Assembly: GCA_036674765.1 (NCBI GenBank)
Contig: JARVKI010000088.1
Span: forward strand, 118,053 to 182,052
Reading direction: 5' to 3'
DNA length: 64,000 nt
Source: Seiridium cupressi
Taxonomy: Eukaryota > Ascomycota > Sordariomycetes > Amphisphaeriales > Sporocadaceae
Positions within the stretch are counted from its first letter, which is position 1. Each line of letters begins with the position of its first letter. The translations under genes were made by a program, and so were the position numbers. Below the pieces are notes generated by a model that was given only the letters and a program-made list of their open reading frames with translations, searched no databases and was not told where the DNA came from. Shown in pieces: positions 12,369 through 24,362 of the stretch.

Positions 12369-15300
12369 GACGGCTTAACTGGATGTCGGCTGATTTCAGA
12401 TTTATTCCAACCTGCTCCAGCGAACGGTCTCACATGGATTTTATCTCTACTTTTCTTTATTTTAACGGAACGCCTTTCGCGAACAACAGCAGTAGTATAT
12501 CGCGGCGGACTGGGTTCAAGTCCTTGAAGTCGGCATATTGGTACTTTCCTCAGCCATTCCGAGGGCCAGCCGGCGGTCTCTGTCCCATTTCAGCACTCAT
12601 TCATGGCTGGTGTTGTTGGACGACTCCTTATAGAACCGAAACATCGCAACACAACAAAAGAGGTGGATTTGCAACAGTTCTTGGAGAGGAATTTTGTCAT
12701 TTTTTGGGGGGTTTCATACGCGGACGGGGCGGCTTTCTGCTTGAACAAGTCTGCATTTTGCTTTGGTTGGCTTGCGCGTTTTACGTCATTTTACCACACC
12801 CAAGGTCGGCACATGTGCGCATTTTCAAGCTTCATTCAAGTGGACAGAGAAAAGGATCAAATCATGAGGGCGGCTAATTTGCTTCGAGAAGTGATACCAA
12901 TTGCCCAGGGTGGTCCGACCCTGGCTGCATACATAGCTGGTGGTATATGTCCTTTACGTCAAGCGTCATTGGTGGTCTTCTGATTTTAACTTGCTTTCAT
13001 CCCGTTCTGCACTCCTTTCATAACGACGTCTTCTGTGCGCAGTGGGTTAGATTCGGTGGCGGAGCACATTGGTGGCTGTCTGAACTTTTCAACATTTTAT
13101 CCCTGAGTTATGTCGTTATGATCATGTCTTTTCCTTTTATACTGTCCACGGCACTAATAATAACATTGGGATACACTCATCTTTTACTGCGAAGGGGGAT
13201 CAGATTGGATGGAACACTCTACTAAGCTTCGCTTTAGAATAGTCTCAAAAGCACCCCTCGAGCCTCTCTGGCTTCACGGCCTGCTGCGCTCAGTGAATGT
13301 CTAGCCTGTCAAATTGATATATCATTTTACTAGGATGGTCCCAATGAATTGCGTTCCTGGGGACTTTGAACAGAAGCAATACCCTTAACCCTACCTCCAA
13401 ACACCGTGGCAAGTACTGTTCCACACTTCCTTGGGCCATTCATTTTGACAGCTTGTCGTTCAGAGAGGCTTCAGGCGTATGCAAGTTGCTGGTGTGTTGC
13501 TTTGCTCTTCATCTACCAAACACATTCGTCGACGTGCAGTGAGCAAACAGAACCACCAAACACACGTCGTGGGCATTAGACTTCACGAACGGGCGGCGGG
13601 AGGCGTCCCCGTTCGGTTCTACGTGCGGTCCACAGTCTGCGGCGTCGGTCCCATGCTTGGCCCTCTGCAGCAAGATGCAACCCTATCTCATGCCAATCTG
13701 GACGGGTGCTCCCATGTCTTCATCTACCCGTCCGAGGCAAACCTAGATCCACATTCTTTGTCCTCTCCCCCCACACGAAGCTCTTCAATCCTGTATTTAC
13801 TCACTTTTGGATTTTTTCTCCCACTTGTCCGCATGGGGCCAAATATGACCGGCCACCCTAGATTGCCGCACGCCATCGCTGTAGCCGCTAGGACAAAGAG
13901 CAAAAAACCCCCCCGCCAAGTTACCAACCACGTCAGGAGAAGTAGTTACGCTGTCACAATTCACAACAAGAATAGCAGATACTGTGCAAAAAAGGGGGTT
14001 GCATCGCGAGTTTCTACGGGGCGCCTTGCTACGTAGGTAGATGAGTTCCTTCTCTTTATTCGCCCTGGCAGCGATCCGTTGCGCAAAATGCAGTCCCCGA
14101 TCGTCCCAGTCTAGCCAGGAAGTCCCCGATCGGCAGATCTGATTGACAGGGGAGAATTCCACCACGGGCTGCATGGGTCCAAACGCACCACTCTTGTCCT
14201 TGGTATAATCCCGCAGCTGCAAAGTAAATCCCGGACATGTCTGGCCCTTTCCCTTGTCGTGGGGGGAAGGAAGGAGATGATCTGGAGCGCGAATGCGGAG
14301 AAAATAAACACCAGTCGTCACGTCCAATGAGTGCCGGGGCTTGCAGCTCCTTCCATATTCAGAAATGGAGGTGATTCAGAGCTGGTTTTTGCCCATGCGG
14401 CGCCATGTGTTGGTCGACTTTTTTTTTGGATGTCGGTGGCTTTCTGCCAACCCGTCGATCATGCAGCCTTGACTTTTCCGTTGCACGAGGAGAGAGACGT
14501 TTGAAGGGTTGCACGACGTCGTCGGCACCTGGGCGCGTCTGTGGGCCACGGGGAGTCTTTGCCGTCTCCCGGAATACAACTATGGTTATCGCTCCCGCTA
14601 GTTCCCGCCGTCTTTGTTTTCTCCACTACATGTATGTATACTGTATGTACCACGAGCAGGCACGATAGCGGTAATGCGAGAAGCGAGAAGCGAATGAGTG
14701 GAAAGTCGTCTTTTCTTTTCCCCAACGGGGAACAGGGGCCATATGCAGCGGAAGCTGGGCCCCGGAGCTCGTGGCCCTGGTCTCATCTATTGGGTTTTCT
14801 TTTTTTGGGTTTATCTACTGTGAGCGTGCCACACTATTGACGGCAGGTCAGCTCCGTGGATTCCAGAAACCCGGTTGCCAGAACGGTGCTTCGGAGATCA
14901 TATGGCACAGCATGGGTCCTTACGGCAGTCGCACGCTTGTACGTGGGCATTTACAGGATTCAGCTGGAATATTGGACTCTATTGATTTCTACTGTATATC
15001 TCAGCACCGTTCATTGACTGCTTCCTTGTCTTCGGCCTTGTCGCATGTCTCCCCCAACCATCGCGCTGAACAGGTAGTGAGATTCGGTCCAGCCCCATGT
15101 GGTCGACATTGCATACTGACTAGCACCTGCAGAGAGACATGAAATTTTTTTCAAGGTACATGGAAGCGAAGTAGGCATTCATCCAACAGCATAGTGTCGT
15201 CATTCCCCTCCATGTTTGTGAAAGCCGGGTCTAGAATAACTCTACTCGATTTCAACGCTCAGCTCAATACTTTGTTGGGCATGTGGGATCTCCGCCGAAC

Positions 15301-16202
15301 GCAAGTTATTTCGTATTGCCTGAAGCCTGCATATACATGCTTCTTCTCATATCGGGCGATCGGACGATCAAACGACAATCTCCACGAGAGTTCCTCTCTG
15401 CATGCAAAGGCCGGCCCGAAAGAGACGCTGATTGGACCACGTAGAGCGAGGCATTCAACATCATCCCCCTTGTCGCCTGGGCCCCATGAATACACATCCC
15501 TCCACAACGTAGCACAACATCATGTCTATCCATACATGCACGCATCACTGACTAGGTGATGGGGGGAATCTCGATATTCCCAGCCGCCAGCCGGAAGCAA
15601 CGTTCTGGCTGTCCTACAAAGCGGTCTGATATGTCGGTGCCAGGATACAGCATTAGAGTTACTGCAGGTTGAAAGCAGGCTTGTCAGCCAGTTTTCTGGT
15701 TAGATTCGGTCCTGTATGGCTGTAAACTCTATTTTATGTCTTCTGCACGACCTGCAGGCCAGGTGGATCGATCATACTGCCAAGATGTGAATCTACGATC
15801 TCGGAACGATACTGCCTCCTCTGTGAGTTGCTTCCGGACTGACCTTCACGAAGGTCCATGGAGCAGAAACATACGAGCTGCTTCTCATGCGAGGTCCCGT
15901 GGGCTTCCACGTGGCGGGTGCCGCCGAGTTGCTTACCCAATTCAGCGGTGGATTAGTGTATGTCGTATGACTGACTATACTTGCATCAGCAGGGCGCTGG
16001 ATGCTATTCCCTTGAAGATATCCAGAGAAGGAAAACGTCCATTACGAAATCGTTGAGAGTCATCGTGACGAAGATATTGATCTAAGCGGATCCCTCAGCT
16101 GGTGTCATCATTCATGATTATGCGATTCCATTTCGTGCCAGTGTGCTTCACACAGGAAGCTCTAGTAATAGGCTATATCTTTCATCGCAGTCAAGCTTAT
16201 AT
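12369..16202. other. 3.8-kb intergenic interval
   Basis: The first ~850 bases are T-rich and probably include the 3' untranslated region of the gene ending at 12368. The rest has open frames on both strands with no recognisable domain and no consistent splice structure. I see no tRNA, repeat or mobile-element signature here. Confidence 0.5.
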
Positions 16203-18043
16203 TTACAGAGGCACAAATCTCATCATGCACTTCTGTCCTAACGGCTGGGATGAAATAAGTTGATCCGACATCTCCATCATGCTCGGAGTCATAGTCTCAT
16301 CCGGCAATGTTGTGAAACGAGAATAAACGTCAACCAAAAGCGTCTTCATCTCGGCCAATGCCAAGCTGTAATAGAATGGTCAGCATTGCTTTACAAGAAG
16401 GGAGATATTTGCCATCAACGTACTGCTTTCCAACACACCCACGGCCTCCGCTGGCGAACGCGAAGAACAATCGCTTGCGCTCCGCGTCTCCGCTCTCCTC
16501 TAACCACCTGTCAGGATTGAACAGATCTGGCTCGGGGAAGACATCCTGGTCTATGCGGTGCGTCGAGTATGCCTGGCTGCTGACGATTGTCTTCTCCGGA
16601 ATGAAGAAGCCATCGATCGTTCGTCCTCCGGTTGGGACATATCTCGGCAAGGACATGGGGATCGCGGGAAAGCATCTGAGACCTTCGAGGACCACGGCAT
16701 CAAGATATGGTAGCTTTTCGGGAGTCAAGTCTTTGTTTGCCTTGATCTCCTGCTGTATTTTTTGCTGAACATGGATCGACCGCGGTTGCGAAATTTCCCA
16801 CATGAGAAAGCATAATGCATCTGACGTTCGTATGTAATCAGAAAAATAAAATCATTTGAACCTCGAAGTCATGGTTGGCTTACCACCCGTGGTGTCAATT
16901 CCGGCAGCCATATGATCCAAGCACTCTGCTGCCATGCTAAGATGGTCCATGTCATGAGCTTTTTCCTGCATGCGACTGAGTAAGGTGAACGTTGCTGGGT
17001 CATTCTCAGAGCAGGCACTAAGAACAAGATCGTCTGCTAAAGGTGTCTCTCTTGGCTTCGCGAACACAGACAAGACTCCTCCGATAAGACTGTGAAGTGA
17101 CGGGTTGTAATACTGGATCAGGCGATCTGATGGACATTAGCTTCTTTCCGCAGACAATACATGGTGCTTATCACTAACTTTGCAGACTATCGTCGAAAGC
17201 CACTTGTCTCATGATTTCCTCATCGTGCTGTTTCCGGAGCGAATCAGAGCCGTATGGGTGGAACAGATGGTGGCTCACGCAGTCAAACGCGTAGGAATGA
17301 AGACCTGCGGTAAGTTAGCTTATATATTAGTAGCAGTTCGCGCGTATTAACATGCATATCTATACATCGTTTAGCACATGTCATATACCAGATAACACAT
17401 TTCTTACGCACAAATATATCTAGCTTCCCGCCTACAGATGCCGCGAATCGATCAATGAATCTGCTTGATCGCTCTTTTATACCGTCCATGGAGACCGAGC
17501 GCATGACGTTTGTGTTTGCGTAACGATCAGCAAGCACCCTCTTTTTCTTGGCATGCTTTGTAAATGTTAGCACATGCGGCGGAAACAATGAAGGTCACCA
17601 CTCACGTCGTTCTTATTCAGGGTGCTGAACATAGTCCTATACGCTACGAGTCAGAGCATAGTTCTCATCCTGCCTTGGATATTCTGTAATCAAGGAGCTT
17701 CATGTTATGCATACCTTCTACCGTAAACCCGGAACAGATTGTAGAACTCAGTCTTGTCATATCCGCTGCCCCCAGACGAGTATATCTCCTTCACGCCTTC
17801 TGTAGACGCAAAGGCGACCTCGTTCGGGGCTATCCGAACCACCGGGCCATATATCTGATGGAGCCGATGGACGTATCTGGTTCGGTTGGCATGAAACTCG
17901 TGCCACTTGAGCAGCCACGAAGTGAAAGACGATATTGCCGGGCCCGGAATCTTTCGCAACGGGGATGCAAGACAAGTCCAGATATATAATATGACTGCAC
18001 CCAGGCTCCCTATGACAAGGAGATGGGGGTTCAGGAGTGCCAT
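16203..18043 (-). CDS. Cytochrome P450 monooxygenase
   Basis: Seven exons on the minus strand join to a 478-residue microsomal P450: 18043-17715, 17636-17606, 17555-17408, 17304-17179, 17126-16884, 16820-16424, 16365-16203. Seen: an N-terminal hydrophobic anchor (about residues 6-25), proline hinge KIPGPA, I-helix oxygen-binding AAGIDTT (intron directly after it), K-helix E338-x-x-R341, FNPDRW, and heme loop FASGGRGCVGKH with Cys421 as the thiolate ligand. The last intron (58 bp, GTACGT donor) was placed because it restores the family-typical GKH-LALAEMK and a C-terminus ending RPLGQ-like; reading through it instead would end the protein early. Fungal P450s of this build oxidise hydrophobic secondary metabolites or xenobiotics; the substrate and CYP family are not recognised. 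It appears intact. Its neighbour downstream is a hydrolase transcribed the same way. Confidence 0.9.
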
Positions 18044-18820
18044 AGTAATCGGGGCTTGTCTGGACGGGTAGTGTGTTAGCAGGGCGGCGCGGAAAGCTTA
18101 CAAGTGACACGACGTACTCCAGGGTTACAATGAATGTATTGTAGCGAACTATATGAAACGTCTCTTTGAATTACGTGAGACTTAATTGGTTTCCGAGGCA
18201 GACGTTAGACGAGAAGCTCGCACTCCTCATCTGGAGGGCCGCTTATCGCTGCCAGACTCTACGGTGGGGCCCCGCTGTGGGGAAGTCGGGTTGGGACTGC
18301 TTCTAGAGATAGCGACGTCGAACACTACCAATTGGCTGCGTATTTTCGGTGACTAAGATAGATTACTTGAGTATGACTATCAGAGCTCAACTACTCATTT
18401 GACTCGTGACGCTTTCGCTGTTTTTGATTCACACAAAGGCTGGCGAGAAAGTATCTCGTCTACCGCCGGCTTCCATTCTTTAAACGTGCGCCTTGCCGAA
18501 AGTGTGAACAAGCGAGCGGTAGACATTGGTACGCCTTGAGCTTCACCATGGCAAACTTTGGTATTCATAACTTGATCTTCGTAGCAAAACTTAGTGACTC
18601 TGATGGGTTTGGTTTGATAGGAGCAGCAGGCTTCTATGGTTGAGCCCAGTATAAACTGGCTTATGGATATCGTTTTCCGTTTTCGTCGTAATCCATGGAT
18701 GGTAAGACTCGTGACTCCTGATGGTCAAAACTTATGATAGAGCAGAGTGTATCTTGGTGACTACGGCTCTACGAGAAAGTCTCCATTGGCGGGATCTAAT
18801 GGTCTGCCAGCCGATAGAAA
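18044..18820. other. P450 promoter / hydrolase 3' flank
   Basis: This interval holds the promoter of the P450 (transcribed leftward from 18043) and the 3' flank of the hydrolase that ends at 18821. I see no coding frame of note and no clear TATA box or repeat. Confidence 0.45.
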
Positions 18821-19967
18821 CTATTGCAAGCTTCCTAAGAACTTGACTACAGTCTCCACTAGCCATTTCTCCGAATCTGGCTGCTCTACCCTGTGATTGG
18901 CGCCAGGAATGCTACCTGACAAATCACTTGCGATGCCCGGACGACACAAGGTCTTCCATTCTCGGATCAGGCCATTCTTGTCAACCGACGGAGGCATGAA
19001 CTCGTCTTCTCCAGATTGAAGGATCAACAAAGGCTTGCTGATCCGCGACCAGTAAGGGCCTGCAACATCCTTCGTGAGATCGGGAGAGAAGTAATTATCC
19101 TCACCGCTACGCAAATATGCAGGATTAGTATTTGACAGTAAAGAAAGACGATTACCGGATCTGACTTACTCGACTGCAGCAAGTGCATACCAGCGCTGGG
19201 CGGAAATAGGGGGGAAGAAGTCTGGGATGAGCTCTTTTGGGATGCGCTCATGCCCTTTGCCCGAGTCGATGAGGTTCTTGGCTACCTTCACGCTCTCATC
19301 CAGACCTTTCCGGCCCAGCTCAATCTCAAGTGCTCCCCGGTCAGCTACCGGCGCTTGGAGTACGAATCCATCAACCGCTCGGGTCTCAGGGTAAGATGGA
19401 GAGTTATATTCCATAATGTCCTATGATATGGTCAGCAAATCTCTACGAGAACCAGAGGACCAGACATGTGAACAAATGAGGCAGGCTGGCACGTACTTGA
19501 CAGCCGGTGGAATGGCCGCTCAACACCACTTTCTCCTTTCCAATACTTCGGAGGTATTTTACCAACGCGGAGATGTCAGCGACATCGTCGGCAAGCCGGG
19601 CGAACCCGAAGCCATTGAATGAGCTTGTCAGTCTGAATTCAAAGACGGAATAGCTCAACTCTGAACGGTCTTCGAGTGCCTTCGCAATGGCTCGAGCATA
19701 TGGCACTGTGTGAGGTCCATCTCCTAATCCGCCACTGTGCAATCAAACGTCAGCGGCTAGTGTTTATGGCCAGGACAAAACGACCGGCTTCTCTGACGGA
19801 ACGAGCCTCATCGCAAACGGTTGTGGGGCATAGCCATTTGACTACTCAACTTACATGAATACATAAGCGTTCTTTGCTGAAGATGAGCCAAGCTCATAGG
19901 CACATGCAGACGCAGTTGGTGACTCGAAAGGGTGTACCGTCGTGGTAAATGGCGCGGTCGATGCCAT
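18821..19967 (-). CDS. SidJ/DUF1749-type alpha/beta hydrolase (siderophore-esterase-like)
   Basis: Four exons (19967-19855, 19734-19497, 19420-19170, 19106-18821) give a 295-residue alpha/beta hydrolase. The N-terminal FIGGLGDGPHTVPYA, the block EFRLTSSFNGFGFARL and the nucleophile elbow GHSTGCQDIMEY are hallmarks of the UPF0613/DUF1749 family, which includes A. fumigatus SidJ, an esterase acting on fusarinine-type siderophores. Ser in GHSTG is the likely nucleophile. LILQSGEDEFMP carries the usual acid region and GANHRVE near the C-terminus the catalytic His. There is no signal peptide, so a cytosolic enzyme is likely. Family membership is well supported; the siderophore substrate is inference, since paralogues exist and no siderophore synthesis or uptake gene is in the window. 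It is divergent from TTI1 with 347 bases between the two ATGs. Confidence 0.88.
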
Positions 19968-20314
19968 GCTGATAAGACCGCGGATTGGGGTTTAAAATCG
20001 AGGAAATTGACAAACTTGTTTTTATAAGAGAATCTGAGAGGAGGAAGCACCGGGTTCCTACTCGGCTCTAATCATGGCCGTTTGTTGGTTGAGTGGGCTT
20101 AGGTAAGAGGCCCTTTTATAGCGGGGAGTTTAGCGAGTACCACCCCAGAATTCTAGTGCTTCTGAATCACTCAAGTACCGTATATCACATTTCTAGTGCT
20201 TCCGAATCACCCAAATACCGTATATCACATTCCGATCAACAACCTTCCCAAGACATTCGCCGAAGGCTGTGACAATCTTCCGTGGCGTTTGCGACGCCAT
20301 GCAAATGCACCGAA
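19968..20314. promoter_or_regulatory. Bidirectional promoter region, hydrolase (-) / TTI1 (+)
   Basis: Only 347 bases separate two divergent start codons. The minus strand carries TATAAAAG (plus positions 20113-20120) about 145 bases upstream of the hydrolase ATG. A 40-bp tandem duplication follows at 20151-20230. No TATA box is evident on the TTI1 side, fitting a housekeeping gene. Confidence 0.5.
20151..20230. repeat. 40-bp direct tandem duplication in promoter
   Basis: Positions 20151-20190 and 20191-20230 are two head-to-tail copies of a 40-bp unit that starts TTCTAGTGCTT and ends ACCGTATATCACAT. They differ at three sites, all transitions. No function is known; the copies double any site they contain, for example the CCGTATATCAC core. 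Confidence 0.9.
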
Positions 20315-20346
20315 ATGTCGGCCGCCGCGTCAACAGCGAGGACTGA
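20299..20346 (+). promoter_or_regulatory. Short uORF overlapping the TTI1 start
   Basis: An ATG at 20299 (with a second in-frame ATG at 20305) opens a 15-codon frame ending TGA at 20344-20346, out of frame with TTI1 and overlapping its ATG at 20315. Both the upstream and the main ATG have G at -3. It matters only if transcription starts upstream of 20299, which is not known. Confidence 0.35.
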
Positions 20347-23300
20347 GTTCTTCAAAGAGGTGCGTCTGCTGCGAAAAAAGCTTCCTCGGCGCCTGACCCA
20401 CTAAACTCCGGAGCAGCTCAAATCACGTTGCGTCGCCATCAATGACCTGGCGGTTCGATCGCCAGACAAGCGTGCAGTTGCTCAGCAGCTGATCGCTGTG
20501 GCCGAAGACCTCTCAGAGGTCCTCCAGAGACAGATCAGAAAAGACGCCTCTATTCTGGATGAGAAGATATCGGAATATGTCTTCTTCCCTCTGTCCAACA
20601 TTCTGCGAAACCAGCAGCAGTTCCCCATACGGTTGACAGAAGTCACGATCAAATGCCTGAATATCCTGATCAAGCATGGTTGGAAGGCCAAGATATCGAG
20701 TGAGCTCTCACAGCAGCTACTCATCTTCCTCGCTTATGTCATTGGTGGCGTCCCGGGTAAGCAGAGGAAAGATCCTGTGCCGGAAGAGACCACACTAGAA
20801 GCTCTGAGAGCACTTGCATCGTTGATCACAGCCACTGGTTCTTCGCTCGCTGGTGCGAAGAGCCTCGTTGAAGACAAGAATCTGCCGACGCTAGGTCACA
20901 TGATCACAGTGGTTTTGGACACCGTCACCCACGGCGAGACTCCAGAGATCCAAGTCGAAAGCCTGCAAGTTCTGGATGCTGTATTTGCGGGGATCAAAGA
21001 CCCTGTGGCACTGGCCACATTCTTGCCTGGCATTGTGTCTTCTCTTAGCAAGTTGCTGACACCTCCTCCGGCTTGGAAGGTCTCGCAGAAGGTGCTTATA
21101 AGAGGCATTGCTGTATTGAAGTCCGGTCTTGTTGGTGTCTTAGCCGATATCAAGGTCACAAAGCTACTCAAGAAGATGGCTGACACTGAGGATGAAGCCG
21201 TTGGCGAATCGGAGGGTCAAGTCTTCACGGCCCCCTGGATGAAGGCTACAGCAGGTCAGCTTAAGCTTGCTCTCGCCAGCATACTCAAGCTACGAGTGCA
21301 CAAGTCCGGGGATGTACAAGCTGCCCTCGAGCGACTATGTATTGCCTTGCTCGATGAATGCCATCAGTCTCTATCACAGTGTGCATCAATCCTTGTTGAG
21401 TCGGCAATGATCCTCTCCTCGGAGGATGAAAACCAATCCTTGCTAAATGCAAGCTTGAATACAAGCTTATCAGACCTCACGAGCATATACCCGGAGCTGA
21501 TAGACACGGTCAAGATGACCGTATACAATTGGGTCACGAGCCTACCACGGATCATGCAGTCGAGCGATGAAGATGTCAAGCAGCAGGCAATCCGAAATCT
21601 TCTTAAAGGGCAACGCTTGATGAGTACTCTGCGCATTGACTCATCTACATTAAATAATACCATGGCCGCTTCACTGCGGGATAGCGTATCTGCATTGCTA
21701 GATCCAGGTAGTAGGTTGGGCACTGTAGCTGAGATATCTCCGCATCAGCTCCTACTGAGCAGTGGGGGCATTATTCAGTCAGAAGCGGCAACACAATTTC
21801 CACCGCTCCTGATGGATCAGGCAAACCAAAACTCTACACGCGCTGAGTTGGTAGATCTCATCTCGAAGAGTGGCACATTCTCACAGCATACGATACTGGC
21901 GCAGGACATGCTCGATTACTTGCGAGAATCTTCAGGAAACACACAAATTGCATCATATTGGCTCGCCTTCGAGCTCGTGAAGGCGGGTCTAGGATCATCG
22001 TCAGACCTTGATGAGTTCATAGATTTTGGTGCGTCCTCTGATGCCACTGTGGGTCACGAACAAGTCCTCCAGGAATTGTACACCTTTTCGGTCTCAGTCC
22101 TAGATTCTACAGATGAATCGGAGGAAGTCGATTGGAGAGGACAGACACTAGCCCTGGAAGTAACAACGTTTGCAGCGTCAAGAATGGGTGTCGACTTTCG
22201 CCCGGAGCTGATAGATGTGCTATATCCTATGGCCACTTATTTGGGCTCGGGTGTCCCTCAATTGCGCGAACACGCTATCATAGCGCTCAACAGCATCGCC
22301 GCTTCTTGTGGGTACACTGACGTTGCAGACCTGGTGATTGAGAATGTCGACTACATGCTCAACTCGGTTTCTCTGCGTCTGAACACTTTTGACATCTCCC
22401 CGGCCTCAACCCAGGTCCTCCGCATGATGATCAAGCTGACGGGTCCGAGGCTTATACCGTTTTTGGACGACGTGGTCGCGTCGATATTTAGTGCTTTGGA
22501 CAACTATCACGGCTATACGATTTTTGTCGAAAACTTGTTCACCGTTCTCGCTGAGATCGTTGGCCAAGGTGCCAAGTCAGATCAATTATTGCTAGAAGAT
22601 AGTTCGCGGCCAAAATCGGACCATCAAAAGCGTCCGCCACAGATGACCAGCATAGGGGACATTCTTCAGACTCTGGACAAGCGTAAAGAAAAAATAAGAC
22701 AAAGGGAGGAGGAAAACGACATCGAGACAGTCAGTCATTTAAAGAAGCCATGGAAGCGTGGCAAGGAGCAACCCGAGGATGAGGGCGAGGAAGAAGCCGA
22801 GGAGGAGGCAAGGCAAGATATCGAGAAAAAGCCGCCGCCAAAAACGGCAACCTACAATATACTCACTCGAATCACGAACCTTACCCAGCATTACCTCACC
22901 TCGCCGACTCCGGGTCTTCGAAAATCACTATTGGACCTTCTAGCTATCGTGTGTCCAGCGCTGTCGCCAGACGAGGAATCGTTCCTTCCCGTCGTCAACG
23001 CTATCTGGCCCGTCCTGTTGGAGCGTCTCTACGATACGGAGCCATTCGTAGTAATATCAGCATGCAAAGCGCTCACTGCTCTGTGCGCCAGTGCAGGGGA
23101 TTTCGTTAGTACCAGAATCGAAACAGCATGGGCGGATGGCTTGGGAAAATGGATCATGAAGGCTAAGGCGAATGCCCGGCAAGGTCCTCGATCTGCTACC
23201 AGGAAGATGATCAGTCATCAGAATCCCACAAAGCTGGGAGGTGTTCCAGCTTCTGAACTTGTCATACCCATCAGATCCGCGGACGGGCTTCAGGCCAAGG

Positions 23301-23629
23301 AGCCCCTTCAAGCTCTGGACCTGACTGCCTCGTCGCGAACCGGAGGGAGTGGCCTCGGCGAATTCACACAGGCTAGACAGATTTGGGAGGCAGTACAAGA
23401 ACTGCTTGTTGGCATAGTATCTTGTGTCCGCATTGACGATGATATATTTGAGAACATCCTCGCGTTGTTTGGTGGTGACGGTCTGGCGCGAAATGAAAAC
23501 GCAAAGAGGGCTCTGGAAGTTGTAAACGAGGACGCGGTGTGGCTTGCGTTGTACGAAAACAAACGGGTAGAGGCACCTTCCCGTCCTGGAGGGGTGGAGG
23601 GTATAGAGTTTGTGGAGTTGTATGGATAG
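20315..23629 (+). CDS. TTI1: TTI1, HEAT-repeat subunit of the TTT (Tel2-Tti1-Tti2) complex
   Basis: A short first exon (20315-20359) and a long second exon (20417-23629) give 1085 residues, the usual size of fungal Tti1. The protein is almost entirely amphipathic helices of HEAT type, starting FFKELKSRCVAINDLAV and QQLLIFLAYVIGG, and including the blocks AWKVSQKVLIRGI and HAIIALNSIAASCGY. A charged Glu/Lys-rich disordered insert lies around residues 730-810. With Tel2 and Tti2, Tti1 works as an Hsp90 co-chaperone that matures PIKK kinases (ATM/ATR/TOR type); this is family knowledge. The start was chosen because the exon-1 peptide and the joined HEAT helix match the family. The intron acceptor could be GGAG or the adjacent CAG; I used the CAG. 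A short reading frame starting at 20299 overlaps the start codon. Confidence 0.9.
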
Positions 23630-24362
23630 ATTCAGGAGGCAGAGTTCAGGCATGGCGCCGCCGAGCAACTCGATATTGTAGCTCGATGGGTCGATCTGAT
23701 AGGTGATGTTGCAGCCAACCACCGCTGCGTTCGCACATACCGAGGAAGTCAAAGAGGTCCTAGGAGCAGCTGAAGTGGACATGGTCTCTCTGATTATGCC
23801 GAGCTTTGCAGCAGCCAAAAGAGCCAACAGATTGGTCATTCGGGATTGATTCAAGCGTTGGGGGCGCTATGAAGGGCGCTAACAGCCGTTCGGCAAAGGC
23901 TAAGAGCATCGACCTCTTCTAGGAAGTATATTTTCCCAATTTTCGCCGCTATGGATTAAAATCTCTGGAGGACTCTTACCTATGTTAGTTGAGAACCAGT
24001 CCTGTGTCAATCATTTCCTACCAACTTTCTCGGATATGCGTCTCTCACGAAAGCCATTTCGCGATAACTCGCATAACTCCTTTCGGGTTGTAGGATCTCA
24101 TGATTGATTGGCTCTACTCAATTCCGAGTAAAACGCTAGCAAGAAGTCTTTCATAACCGCGCCTCTGCATGGTGACATCAAGTCGGCATTATCGTGAGCT
24201 CCTAGCGTCGTGTTCCTGTGGGACGCGTAGGTATGGGATCGAAAAGTTTTTGCCGACTCCAGGACCACTGACCATCGCGAAAAATTGTCGTGCATCATGA
24301 TGGGATTTTAAGTATTGGCATAAAACCACGACCACGGGTTTATAGTCTCTACAGCGCAAATC
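23630..24362. other. Intergenic region TTI1 to 24363 gene
   Basis: This holds the 3' flank of TTI1 and the promoter of the next gene, transcribed in the same direction. An antisense frame starts at 23854 and runs into the TTI1 3' end, but has no recognisable domain. Nothing else is seen. Confidence 0.45.

Noticed and set aside
12383..13225. Plus-strand frames after the YDR124W-like gene
   Set aside because: They lie in T-rich DNA that looks like a 3' untranslated region, with no domain.
13479..14036. 185-codon plus-strand frame
   Set aside because: No recognisable domain and several overlapping frames of similar size on the other strand.
16330..16803. Shorter P450 C-terminus ending DEDAFG
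   Set aside because: It reads through a 58-bp intron; splicing restores the normal post-heme helix and C-terminus.
23057..23854. 265-codon antisense frame over the 3' end of TTI1
   Set aside because: No domain, and the overlap with a conserved gene explains the open frame.
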